From assembly GCA_000433035.1 (NCBI GenBank), contig FR890803.1, forward strand, positions 1 to 49,913: a stretch of DNA of 49,913 nt, read 5' to 3'. This DNA comes from Staphylococcus sp. CAG:324. Lineage in GTDB: Bacteria > Bacillota_I > Bacilli_A > ML615J-28 > CAG-313. The translations under genes were made by a program, and so were the position numbers. The notes below the pieces were generated by a model that searched no databases, was not told where the DNA came from, and saw only the letters and a list, made by a program, of their open reading frames with translations. Shown here one piece after another: positions 1-8,070 of the stretch; position 1 is the first letter of the stretch; every line of letters starts with the position of its first letter.

Positions 1-247
1 CAGTAGGACCGGTAGGACCAGTAGCACCAGTAGGACCAGTAGGGCCTCCTGATGGACCAGTAGGACCTGTAGCACCTCTAAAACCTCTTGGTCCTATTGG
101 ACCCATAGGACCAGTAGGGCCAGTAGGACCGGTTACACATCTATTTTGATTACAGAAATTACAATTACAATTATTATTTGGAACTTGATGGCATCCACAA
201 TTGTTATTTGGTCTTTGGGGGAAACCAAAAGCGTTATTAAAGTTCAT
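1..247 (-). CDS. Collagen-like (Gly-X-Y) surface protein, C-terminus cut by window edge
   Basis: Read on the minus strand from the ATG at 245-247, 82 codons are visible before the window ends. The first 37 residues are rich in Asn and Cys (seven Cys, including CGC, CNC and FC pairs), followed by Gly-X-Y triplets dominated by GPT, GPM, GPI and GAT. This is the architecture of BclA/exosporium-type or other bacterial collagen-like surface proteins. The triplet register is broken once by an extra Gly (GPSGGPT). A good SD (GGAGAAAA) precedes the ATG. The glycosyltransferase gene lies 11 bases upstream on the same strand, so the two are probably one operon and the Thr-rich collagen region is a likely glycosylation substrate (inference). 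The C-terminal domain lies outside the window. The Cys-rich head could form disulphides or bind metal. Confidence 0.85.
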   Translation of the reverse strand, partial: MNFNNAFGFPQRPNNNCGCHQVPNNNCNCNFCNQNRCVTGPTGPTGPMGPIGPRGFRGATGPTGPSGGPTGPTGATGPTGPT

Positions 248-258
248 TTTTTCTCCTT

Positions 259-1335
259 TCATATATTTAATAAATTTTGAAAAAATTTTTTATTTATCTT
301 ATAATTCTTATCATTGGGCTTTAATTTTCCTGCTTTTTCATTGCATTCATTAGCAATATGATATTCACCTAGATGATAATGACAAATACATAGTTGCATA
401 TTTGGAATATAGCCATAACAATCAGATAAGATAAATCCACCTGATTCAGTTTGTTGAGGTCTAGTTAATGCAAGTTCATACCAAAATATTGCTAGTTTAT
501 ATTGTTTTTTGTTTATAAAATATTGACCTATTTCACAACAAATTTCAGCTCTTGGTGTGTCTAATTCTAAACTATATAAAAGAGTTGGTAGAATTTTATC
601 TTTTAAATTTAATTTGTTATAACAATGTGATAGTAGTTTTATTGCATCAAGTCTATTTTCTAACCATGCGTTAGGATTTTTTATAAAATTTTCTAGGTAT
701 TTAATAGCTTCTTCATATCTTTCGTGATAAAATAATTCTCTAGCATAATAAAATTGATGCCTTAAAGATAATTCTTTTCCACTATTAATTATTTTTTCAA
801 AAATATTAATATTTCTATTCGGATCAGTTTCATGAATTTTTTTATGAGTTATAATTACATCTGAATAAATAATTTTACCCATTGTTGTAATCACTTCGTG
901 TATCTCGCCTTCCCAAAGATAAAGTTTATTATTACGAATTAGACGCTCACGATAGTATAGAAAGGTAGGATTATTAAATTCATCCCATGCAATTTGATAT
1001 TGCATCATAACAAAGTCAACATCTATTGTTAAGGTTTCTTTTAATTTTTTGAGTTTTTCTTGATTCTTTTTTGAAATGACATCATCTGCATCTAACCATA
1101 GACAATAATCTTTAGTTGCTTTTGAAAAAGAAAAATTACGAGCCGCTGAAAAATCATCAATCCATTTAAAGTCATATACTAAATTTGTATAATTTTTTGC
1201 AATTTCTTTTGTATGATCAGTAGAACCTGTATCTACAATAATTATTTCATCAACAATATCTTTAATACAATCGAGGCAGCGCGCTAAAGTATCCTCTTCG
1301 TTTTTGACGATCATACATAAACTAATTGTAACCAT
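259..1335 (-). CDS. Family 2 glycosyltransferase with C-terminal TPR-like helices
   Basis: The 358-residue protein has an N-terminal GT-A domain: SLCMIVKNEE at 5-14, DTGSTD around 35-40, and a DxD-type metal/nucleotide-sugar motif LDADD around 80. The second half is built of helical TPR-like repeats (for example RYEEAIKYLENF and QYKLAIFWYELAL). This is the SunS/WaaE-like layout of GT2-TPR enzymes that glycosylate peptides or surface proteins. It stops at a TGA 11 bases before the collagen-like gene, which supports a role in glycosylating that protein (inference). The start is the ATG after an AAAGGAGGAAAAA SD. A sigma-A promoter lies 40-70 bases upstream. Acceptor and sugar are not known. Confidence 0.85.
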   Translation of the reverse strand: MVTISLCMIVKNEEDTLARCLDCIKDIVDEIIIVDTGSTDHTKEIAKNYTNLVYDFKWIDDFSAARNFSFSKATKDYCLWLDADDVISKKNQEKLKKLKETLTIDVDFVMMQYQIAWDEFNNPTFLYYRERLIRNNKLYLWEGEIHEVITTMGKIIYSDVIITHKKIHETDPNRNINIFEKIINSGKELSLRHQFYYARELFYHERYEEAIKYLENFIKNPNAWLENRLDAIKLLSHCYNKLNLKDKILPTLLYSLELDTPRAEICCEIGQYFINKKQYKLAIFWYELALTRPQQTESGGFILSDCYGYIPNMQLCICHYHLGEYHIANECNEKAGKLKPNDKNYKINKKFFQNLLNI

Positions 1336-1376
1336 TTTTTCCTCCTTTAGACTATAAACATAATCAGGTTCTTTAT

Positions 1377-1405
1377 ATAATATGAAACAATAAAAAAGAT
1401 GTCAT
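1377..1405 (-). promoter_or_regulatory. Sigma-A-type promoter of the glycosyltransferase/collagen operon
   Basis: On the minus strand, ATGACA (5/6 to the -35 consensus) is followed by exactly 17 bases and TATTAT (-10). It lies about 40 bases upstream of the glycosyltransferase start. Confidence 0.6.
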
Positions 1406-1469
1406 TGATAAAAGCACAGGTTTTAAAAATTATTTAAATAAATAAGTTTAGGTTAGCAAAAAATAAAAG

Positions 1470-1513
1470 TTAAAAGAAAAAGTCCTATAATTAATTTTGA
1501 TTAAATAGGACTT
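1470..1513 (-). terminator. Rho-independent terminator, minus strand, in a 371-base gap
   Basis: A 9-bp perfect stem (AAGTCCTAT/ATAGGACTT, 1480-1488 with 1505-1513) is followed on the minus strand by a T-rich tail (TTTCTTTT). It would end transcripts of the upstream zinc-ribbon gene. The rest of the 1336-1706 gap holds the glycosyltransferase promoter and AT-rich sequence with no recognisable gene. Confidence 0.6.
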
Positions 1514-1706
1514 AATATATAATTTAAAAGTTTATTAATTCGTATGCATAAATAATCTGTAGAAATAAAAAATAATATAAAGGAAAATTATTTATAAATT
1601 TTTTAGTTAACTTGTAAAATAAATGGAAAATTTGATATGCAAATCCATAATTTTATATAAAAATTGACAAATAAATATCTAAATACCTCTTAAATATTAA
1701 AAAATA

Positions 1707-2228
1707 TCATTTTACTTCTTTTCCACAAAAAGGGCAAAATTTGTCATTTTGACTTAACTCGCCTCCGCAATTCATGCACATTTTGACAAAGTATTCGTCT
1801 GAGATAGTATGTTTTTCAACAATTTTATTTTTCTTAGTTTTAAAAGCGGTAATAAAGGCTTTTATAGTAGTAATAATTAAAAGAATAGAGGCTAATATAA
1901 AAGGAATAAAAGCAATTCGCATTAAGCCAAGATTTTCAGATGATGTTAGAACAATAATTGTGGTTAATATGGAAATCCAAATAATAGTAAAACCACAAAG
2001 ATAAAAAGCATTAAAAAAATTACCTAATTTGTGATTGGTTTTATTAAGATTTGTATCTTGATATAGAATAGATGATGTATCTGTTTTATCGTTTTTGACA
2101 ATATAATTTTCATCGCTATAATTTTTTTTCTTTTTAAAACTAGAAATGATAATACTAATAATAATAAAAGAAAAAATAATAGTAACAAAGATAATAATCA
2201 TAATTGGAATAAAAGAAAACATTTGCAT
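1707..2228 (-). CDS. Small membrane protein with C-terminal zinc ribbon
   Basis: About 173 residues. There is one strongly hydrophobic N-terminal helix (residues about 4-30), a polar stretch rich in Lys/Asp/Asn, then two further membrane helices around 75-127, and a C-terminal zinc ribbon with two CxxC pairs (CMNCGG and CPFCGK). Zinc-ribbon membrane proteins of this kind are common and mostly uncharacterised in Firmicutes. The start was set at the ATG at 2228 because the SD GGAGG overlaps the in-frame ATG four codons upstream, so that ATG cannot be used with it. A TATAAT (TGATATAAT) lies about 20 bases upstream on the same strand, but no good -35 was found. No specific function can be given. 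Confidence 0.75.
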   Translation of the reverse strand: MQMFSFIPIMIIIFVTIIFSFIIISIIISSFKKKKNYSDENYIVKNDKTDTSSILYQDTNLNKTNHKLGNFFNAFYLCGFTIIWISILTTIIVLTSSENLGLMRIAFIPFILASILLIITTIKAFITAFKTKKNKIVEKHTISDEYFVKMCMNCGGELSQNDKFCPFCGKEVK

Positions 2229-2353
2229 AAAAACCTCCATATAATAGTAAATTATATCATATTTTATATTATATTATGCATAATTTGCTTTTTGGAATAG
2301 GAAAAAATCGCTTTACATTAAATTAATAATAAAAATAAATAATTTATTAACAA

Positions 2354-2382
2354 TTGCATATATTTTCTAATTATGGTATAAT
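2354..2382 (+). promoter_or_regulatory. Extended -10 promoter of the glycogen operon
   Basis: TATAAT at 2377-2382 is preceded by TGG (an extended -10, TATGGTATAAT) and, at 17 bases, by a weak -35 TTGCAT at 2354-2359. It lies about 25 bases before glgB. The SD in between is poor (AGGTAGGG). Confidence 0.7.
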
Positions 2383-2406
2383 TAGTAAAAAAGGTAGGGT
2401 TCTATA

Positions 2407-4248
2407 ATGGAAGAACAAGGAATTTATTATTTTCATCAGGGTACCAATTATCGATCATATGAGTTGCTTGGTGCTCATTTCAATAAAGAGTATACTATTT
2501 TTAGAGTATTTGCTCCAAATGCAAAAATTGTTTCAGTAGTTGGAGAATTCAATAATTGGGATACAACAACTCATGTGATGAAAAAAATTTCAGATAATGG
2601 AATATACGAAATTCAAATTTTTAATGTTGCTGAATATGATTGTTATCAATATGCGATTTTAACAAAAGATAATCGATTGTTGTTTAAAAGTGATCCTTAT
2701 GGGTATCATTGTGAACTGAGGCCTGCAAAAGCTTCGAAAGTATATAATTTAGATGGATATCAATTTAATGATGAAACTTGGTTAAATCAGAGAAAAGAAA
2801 GACAATCACTTTCTTCTCCAATTAATATTTATGAGGTACATCTAGGAGCTTGGAAAAAATATCAAAATGGAGAGTATTTTGATTATCAAAAATTAGCAGT
2901 CGAATTAGCTAGTTATGTTAAGGAAATGGGTTATACACATATAGAGATTATGCCACTTTCTGAGTATCCGTATGATCCTTCTTGGGGGTACCAAGTCACA
3001 GGCTATTATGCTATGACATCAAGGTATGGTACACCTAAAGATTTTATGAAATTTGTTGATATGATGCATCAGAATAATATAGGTGTTATTATGGATTGGG
3101 TACCTGGTCATTTTACAAAGGATTCTCATGGATTAATTGATTTTGATGGTACTAGTTTATATGAACCAAAAGATATTACTAAAAAAGAGCATGATGGATG
3201 GGGAACAAGATGTTTTGATTATGGAAGAACGGAAGTTCAGTCTTTTTTGGTATCCAATGCAGTTTTTTTATTTGATAAATTTCATATAGATGGAATTAGA
3301 GTGGATGCTGTAGCATCAATGTTATATTTAGATTATGGAAGAAAAGAGGGTGCTTGGCATCCTAATAGTTTTGGTACAAATATTAATTTGGAAGCTGTAG
3401 CTTTCTTACAAAAAGTGAATGCCATTGTTCACGAATATTATCCAGGTGTTTTAATGATTGCGGAAGAATCATCAGCCTATCCTAAAATTACGGCACCAAC
3501 TACTGAAGGTGGTCTTGGTTTTGATTATAAATGGAATATGGGATGGATGAATGATACTCTTTCCTATATCAAAACTGATCCGTTATTTAGATGCTATGAT
3601 CACCATAAATTAACTTTTCAACTTACATATATTTTTAGTGAACACTTTATTTTACCACTGAGTCATGATGAAGTAGTACATATGAAAGGTTCAATGATAA
3701 GTAAAATGCCAGGAGACTATAATCAAAAATTTGCTGGACTTAGAGCATACTATTTGTATATGATGACTCATCCTGGTAAAAAATTATTATTTATGGGAGG
3801 AGAAATTGGTCAATTTAGAGAATGGAGTGAAGCAAGAGAATTAGATTGGAGCGTTCTCAATTATGATCCCCATCAAAAATTACAAAGATTTGTGAAAGAA
3901 TTAAATTATCTTTATAAAAAAGAAAGAGCCTTATTTGAAAATGAAATCAATTGGGATGGTTTTAGATGGATAGTTGTTCATGATGAAAATCATAATGTTT
4001 TAGCATATGAAAGAATTTCCTTTGATAATTATCGATTAATTGTCGTATTAAACTTTTCATTTTGTGATTGGAATGATTATATAATATATGTTGAGGATGG
4101 AGAATATGAAATTATTATGTGTAGTAATGATAAAAAATATGGTGGAAGAAACGAATTAGAAGGTAAGATAATCCATGCTCAAAATGAAAAATTAAAATTA
4201 AATTTACCATACAGTTGTGGAATAATATTAAGGAAGGTGAAAAAATAA
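2407..4248 (+). CDS. glgB: 1,4-alpha-glucan branching enzyme
   Basis: 613 residues, close to the usual 620-730 of bacterial GlgB. An N-terminal CBM48-like domain (FRVFAPNAKIVSVVGEFNNWD, about 32-52) is followed by a GH13 catalytic barrel. The nucleophile is D300 in GIRVDAVASM, the acid/base is E353 in IAEESS, and the transition-state Asp is D421 in LSHDEV. It forms the alpha-1,6 branches of glycogen in the cytoplasm. It is the first gene of a tight operon; the glgC start follows its stop by one base. Confidence 0.97.
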   Translation: MEEQGIYYFHQGTNYRSYELLGAHFNKEYTIFRVFAPNAKIVSVVGEFNNWDTTTHVMKKISDNGIYEIQIFNVAEYDCYQYAILTKDNRLLFKSDPYGYHCELRPAKASKVYNLDGYQFNDETWLNQRKERQSLSSPINIYEVHLGAWKKYQNGEYFDYQKLAVELASYVKEMGYTHIEIMPLSEYPYDPSWGYQVTGYYAMTSRYGTPKDFMKFVDMMHQNNIGVIMDWVPGHFTKDSHGLIDFDGTSLYEPKDITKKEHDGWGTRCFDYGRTEVQSFLVSNAVFLFDKFHIDGIRVDAVASMLYLDYGRKEGAWHPNSFGTNINLEAVAFLQKVNAIVHEYYPGVLMIAEESSAYPKITAPTTEGGLGFDYKWNMGWMNDTLSYIKTDPLFRCYDHHKLTFQLTYIFSEHFILPLSHDEVVHMKGSMISKMPGDYNQKFAGLRAYYLYMMTHPGKKLLFMGGEIGQFREWSEARELDWSVLNYDPHQKLQRFVKELNYLYKKERALFENEINWDGFRWIVVHDENHNVLAYERISFDNYRLIVVLNFSFCDWNDYIIYVEDGEYEIIMCSNDKKYGGRNELEGKIIHAQNEKLKLNLPYSCGIILRKVKK

Positions 4249-4249
4249 G

Positions 4250-5458
4250 ATGTATAGTCAAAAAAAATGTGTAGCAATGCTTTTAGCTGGTGGACAAGGA
4301 AGTAGATTGTATGCTTTAACAACAAAAGTAGCGAAACCGGCAGTATCTTTTGGTGCAAAATATCGTATTATTGATTTTACTTTATCAAATTGTGTAAATT
4401 CTAATATTGATACAGTAGGTGTATTAACGCAATATCAACCACTTGTTTTAAATGAATATATTGGTAATGGTCAACCATGGGATTTAGATAGAACTTTTGG
4501 TGGTGTTCATATTTTACCACCATATCAAGCAAAATATGGTAGTGAGTGGTATAAAGGGACTGCTAATGCAATTTATCAAAATTTAGGATTCATTGAAAAT
4601 TATGACCCAGAACATGTTTTAATTTTATCGGGGGACCATATTTATAAGATGGATTATAATATGATGTTAAATGAACATATCAAAACGAATGCTGATTGTA
4701 CGATTGCTGTATTAGAGGTTCCTTTAACTGAAGCTAGTCGATTTGGAATTATGAATACTGATGAGCATAATCAAATTATTGAATTTGAGGAAAAACCTAA
4801 ATATCCTAAAAGTAACCTTGCTTCAATGGGAATCTATATTTTTAAAAAAGATAAACTATTTAAATATTTAAAAGAAGATGCCCAAAATCCTAATAGTCAA
4901 AATGATTTCGGGAAAAATATTATTCCAACAATGCTTGCAAGTAAAGAAAAAATGATTGCTTATCCATTTAAAGGATATTGGAAAGATGTAGGTACAATTA
5001 AAAGTTTATGGGAAGCTAATCAAGATTTAATTGGTGAAGACCCTGCTTTTGATATTTATAATCCGTTTTGGAAAATACATTCAAGAAATGTCGGAATTGA
5101 ACCACAATATATTGCAAAAGATGCGGTATTGTCTAATTCACTTATAACAGATGGGGCAAAAATAGAAGGAACTGTTATTAATAGTATCATTGGCTCTAGT
5201 GTTGTTATTAAAAAGGGAGCAGTTATCCAAGATAGCGTTATTTTTGCTAATACAGTTATTGGAGAAGATTCAATTATTGAATATAGTATTATTGATGAAA
5301 ATGTTATCATTGGTAAAGGTGTTCATATTGGAAGTCCCAAATCTGATGATGTGGAAATTGCCGTTGTTGGTCGAGATGTTACAATTGATGATGGCTTAAT
5401 TATTGAACAAGGTGCTAACATTGAAGAAAATGTTAAAAATAAAGGAAAGGAAGAATAG
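4250..5458 (+). CDS. glgC: Glucose-1-phosphate adenylyltransferase, catalytic subunit
   Basis: 402 residues. The N-terminal nucleotidyltransferase domain has the intact signature LLAGGQGSRLYALT (11-24), the active-site LSGDHIYKMDY (Asp near 129) and FEEKP. The C-terminal half is a left-handed beta-helix of hexapeptide repeats (GAKIEGTVINSIIG and following). It makes ADP-glucose from glucose-1-phosphate and ATP, the committed step of bacterial glycogen synthesis. The SD (AAGGTG) lies at the end of glgB. It is followed after three bases by its paralogue glgD, with which it forms a hetero-oligomer in Firmicutes. Confidence 0.97.
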   Translation: MYSQKKCVAMLLAGGQGSRLYALTTKVAKPAVSFGAKYRIIDFTLSNCVNSNIDTVGVLTQYQPLVLNEYIGNGQPWDLDRTFGGVHILPPYQAKYGSEWYKGTANAIYQNLGFIENYDPEHVLILSGDHIYKMDYNMMLNEHIKTNADCTIAVLEVPLTEASRFGIMNTDEHNQIIEFEEKPKYPKSNLASMGIYIFKKDKLFKYLKEDAQNPNSQNDFGKNIIPTMLASKEKMIAYPFKGYWKDVGTIKSLWEANQDLIGEDPAFDIYNPFWKIHSRNVGIEPQYIAKDAVLSNSLITDGAKIEGTVINSIIGSSVVIKKGAVIQDSVIFANTVIGEDSIIEYSIIDENVIIGKGVHIGSPKSDDVEIAVVGRDVTIDDGLIIEQGANIEENVKNKGKEE

Positions 5459-5461
5459 TTT

Positions 5462-6577
5462 ATGAAAGCATTAGGCATAATATTTTCGAATATACACAAT
5501 GAAACAATTGATGAGTTAACGCGAAAAAGAACTTCCGCTTCTATTCCTTTTGGTGGCAGATATCGATTAATAGATTTTGCTTTATCAAATCTTGTAAATG
5601 CTGGAGTTGATAATGTTGGCATTTTAGCTCAAAAAAATTATCAATCGTTGATGGATCACTTAGGTTCGGGAAAGGATTGGGATCTTTCAAGAAGAAATGG
5701 TGGCTTAGTTATTTTTCCGCCTTTTGGTAATTATAAAATAGATACGTTGTATACAAGTAGATTGGAAGCTTTGATTAGTATAAAAGGGTTTATTGAAAAT
5801 CAAAAGGAAGAATTAGTGGTATTAATGGATTGTGATAGCGCTAATATCATAGATTTTAATGAAATTTTTGATTTTCATCTCAATAAAGGTGCCGATATCA
5901 CGATTTTATATCGACATGGAAAATGTGAGAAAGATTTAGAAAAAAATATGAATTTTATTTTAAACGAAGAGGGTAGAATAACAAAAGCTAATTTAAAATC
6001 AAAGATTGGTACAATTACGAATTCATGTATCAATATGTTTATACTAAATAGAAGATTATTGCAAGGTCTATTAGAAGAAGCAATTTCACAAGGAATGGAG
6101 TCATTTCATCGAGATTTGATTTTCAATAATATTAAAAGTTTAAAAATTTATGGATATGAACATAAAGGTGTTTATTTACACGTCAATTCAATGGAAAATT
6201 ATTTCAAATATAATATGGCTCTTTTGAATCGTGAAACTAAAGAAGCTTTGTTTGGAAATAAGAATCATCGTGTCTATACCAAAGTAAGAGATTCAGCTCC
6301 AACGAGATATGGCTTTCATGCTAAAGTTGAAAATAGTTTTATTGCTGATGGCTGTGAAATAGAAGGAACAGTGATTAATAGTATTTTATTTAGAGGAGTA
6401 AAAATCGGCAGAGGTACGATTGTTAAAAATTCAATTTTAATGCAAGATACAATTACTGGCGACAATGTAAAATTAAATTATGTAATTACGGATAAAAATG
6501 TTACAATTCGTAATCGTAATCATTTATCAGGTTGTGAAAAAATTCCATATTATCTTGGAAAAAATACAATGGTTTAA
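5462..6577 (+). CDS. glgD: GlgD, regulatory paralogue of ADP-glucose pyrophosphorylase
   Basis: 371 residues, homologous to the preceding GlgC across its whole length (IPFGGRYRLIDFALSNLVNAGVDNVG matches the GlgC counterpart), with a C-terminal beta-helix. The GGxGSRL phosphate-binding loop is replaced by a loop without the double Gly (IFSNIHNETIDELTRKRT), and the catalytic SGDH is replaced by MDCDS. This is the known state of Firmicutes GlgD, which supports GlgC rather than catalysing well by itself. No Lys/Arg-rich allosteric site can be assigned by eye. Confidence 0.93.
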   Translation: MKALGIIFSNIHNETIDELTRKRTSASIPFGGRYRLIDFALSNLVNAGVDNVGILAQKNYQSLMDHLGSGKDWDLSRRNGGLVIFPPFGNYKIDTLYTSRLEALISIKGFIENQKEELVVLMDCDSANIIDFNEIFDFHLNKGADITILYRHGKCEKDLEKNMNFILNEEGRITKANLKSKIGTITNSCINMFILNRRLLQGLLEEAISQGMESFHRDLIFNNIKSLKIYGYEHKGVYLHVNSMENYFKYNMALLNRETKEALFGNKNHRVYTKVRDSAPTRYGFHAKVENSFIADGCEIEGTVINSILFRGVKIGRGTIVKNSILMQDTITGDNVKLNYVITDKNVTIRNRNHLSGCEKIPYYLGKNTMV

Positions 6578-6599
6578 TAAATCATAGGGAGGATTGAAC

Positions 6600-8060
6600 A
6601 TGGGCGAAAATAAAGTAAAAAAAATATTTTTTGTGGCAAGCGAGGCACAACCATTTTTTGCTTCTGGTGGTCTTGGTGATGTTATTGGTTCACTACCAAA
6701 AAGAATTTTAAAAAATGCAAAAGGTGAATTTGAAGTAAGTGTTATTTTACCACTTTATGCGAAGCTTAATCAAGCATATAAAAACAAACTTATTTATATT
6801 GGACAAACCACAACAAAACTTTCGTGGCGAAATCAATATTGTGGAATTTTTAAATATGAAGAAAATGGTGTAAAATATTATTTTATTGATAATGAATATT
6901 ATTTTAAACGTGATAATTTTTATGGTTATTTTGATGATGCTGAAAGATTTGCTTTCTTTAGCAAAGCAGCGATTGATGTGATGATCTTTATAGATGAAAT
7001 TCCTGATATTATTCATGTACATGATTGGCAAGCTGGAATGCTTCCAATATATCTTAGAACCCTTTATTATCATGATACTCGTTTTGCAAAAGTAAAAACG
7101 GTTTTTACTATCCATAATATTGAATATCAAGGAATATACGCATACGATCAAGATATTATTGAAGATGTATTCGGTCTTTCATTTAATGATGGATATTTAC
7201 TTGAATATTTGGGAAAAGTTAATATTATGAAAGGTGCAATGGAGGCAGCTAATTTTGTTACAACGGTGAGTCCTACTTATGCTGAAGAAATCTTACAAAA
7301 AGAATTTGCCCATGGATTAGAACACGAAACGGTAAGAGTGAAAGGCGAAGGAAAATTAAAGGGAATCCTAAATGGTATAGATAAAGTGTTTTATAATCCT
7401 GCTAAAGATAAAGCTTTATTTGAAAATTATGATAAAAAAAGTATTGAGGTAAAACTAAAGAATAAAGAAGAGCTTCAAGATATGCTAGATTTACCAGTGG
7501 ATAAGAATATACCTATGATTGGAATGGTATCAAGATTAGTTTCACATAAAGGATTAGATTTGGTAAAGACTATCTTTGAAGATTTACTTGCTCAAAAAGT
7601 TCAGTTTGTTTTACTTGGTACAGGTGATCCATATTATGAGGGATATTTTAAAGATTTAGAATATCGGCATAAAAATAAATTAAGAGTAATTATTGCCTTT
7701 AATCAAGATTTATCAAGAAAAATTTATGCATCAAGTGATATTTTTTTAATGCCATCTAAATCAGAGCCTTGTGGTTTATCTCAAATGATTGCCTCTCGTT
7801 ATGGTTCAATTCCGATTGTTAGAGAAACTGGGGGATTAAAAGATAGTATTCGTGATTTTTCTTCTAACAATGGAAATGGGTATACATTTAGTGGATTTGA
7901 TGCTTATGATATGTTAAAGACAATCCTAAGAGCTTTACATGATTATCAAGATAAGGATCTTTGGAATAAACAAGTAGAGATGGTTATGAATAAAGATTTT
8001 GGATGGAGTACATCTGCTAAACAATATATTAGGATGTATGAGGAAATTTTAGAAAAATAG
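6600..8060 (+). CDS. glgA: Glycogen synthase (ADP-glucose)
   Basis: 486 residues, GT5 family. The N-terminal donor-loop motif is PFFASGGLGDVIGSLPK (the usual KTGGL/KVGGL appears as ASGGL). HDWQAG and NIEYQG are present, and the C-terminal catalytic segment is MPSKSEPCGLSQM. It extends the alpha-1,4 chain from ADP-glucose made by GlgC/GlgD. The start was set at the ATG at 6600, seven bases after AGGGAGG; the in-frame TTG at 6594 is only one base from that SD. Confidence 0.96.
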   Translation: MGENKVKKIFFVASEAQPFFASGGLGDVIGSLPKRILKNAKGEFEVSVILPLYAKLNQAYKNKLIYIGQTTTKLSWRNQYCGIFKYEENGVKYYFIDNEYYFKRDNFYGYFDDAERFAFFSKAAIDVMIFIDEIPDIIHVHDWQAGMLPIYLRTLYYHDTRFAKVKTVFTIHNIEYQGIYAYDQDIIEDVFGLSFNDGYLLEYLGKVNIMKGAMEAANFVTTVSPTYAEEILQKEFAHGLEHETVRVKGEGKLKGILNGIDKVFYNPAKDKALFENYDKKSIEVKLKNKEELQDMLDLPVDKNIPMIGMVSRLVSHKGLDLVKTIFEDLLAQKVQFVLLGTGDPYYEGYFKDLEYRHKNKLRVIIAFNQDLSRKIYASSDIFLMPSKSEPCGLSQMIASRYGSIPIVRETGGLKDSIRDFSSNNGNGYTFSGFDAYDMLKTILRALHDYQDKDLWNKQVEMVMNKDFGWSTSAKQYIRMYEEILEK

Positions 8061-8070
8061 GTGAAGAGGT

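Noticed and set aside
1..140. Short tandem repeats resembling a repeat array
   Set aside because: The repeats are in-frame Gly-X-Y codons of the collagen-like gene on the minus strand; there are no unique spacers, so it is not CRISPR.
5462..6577. glgD as a decayed glgC copy
   Set aside because: Loss of the phosphate loop is the normal state of Firmicutes GlgD; the gene is intact and sits in the expected operon position.
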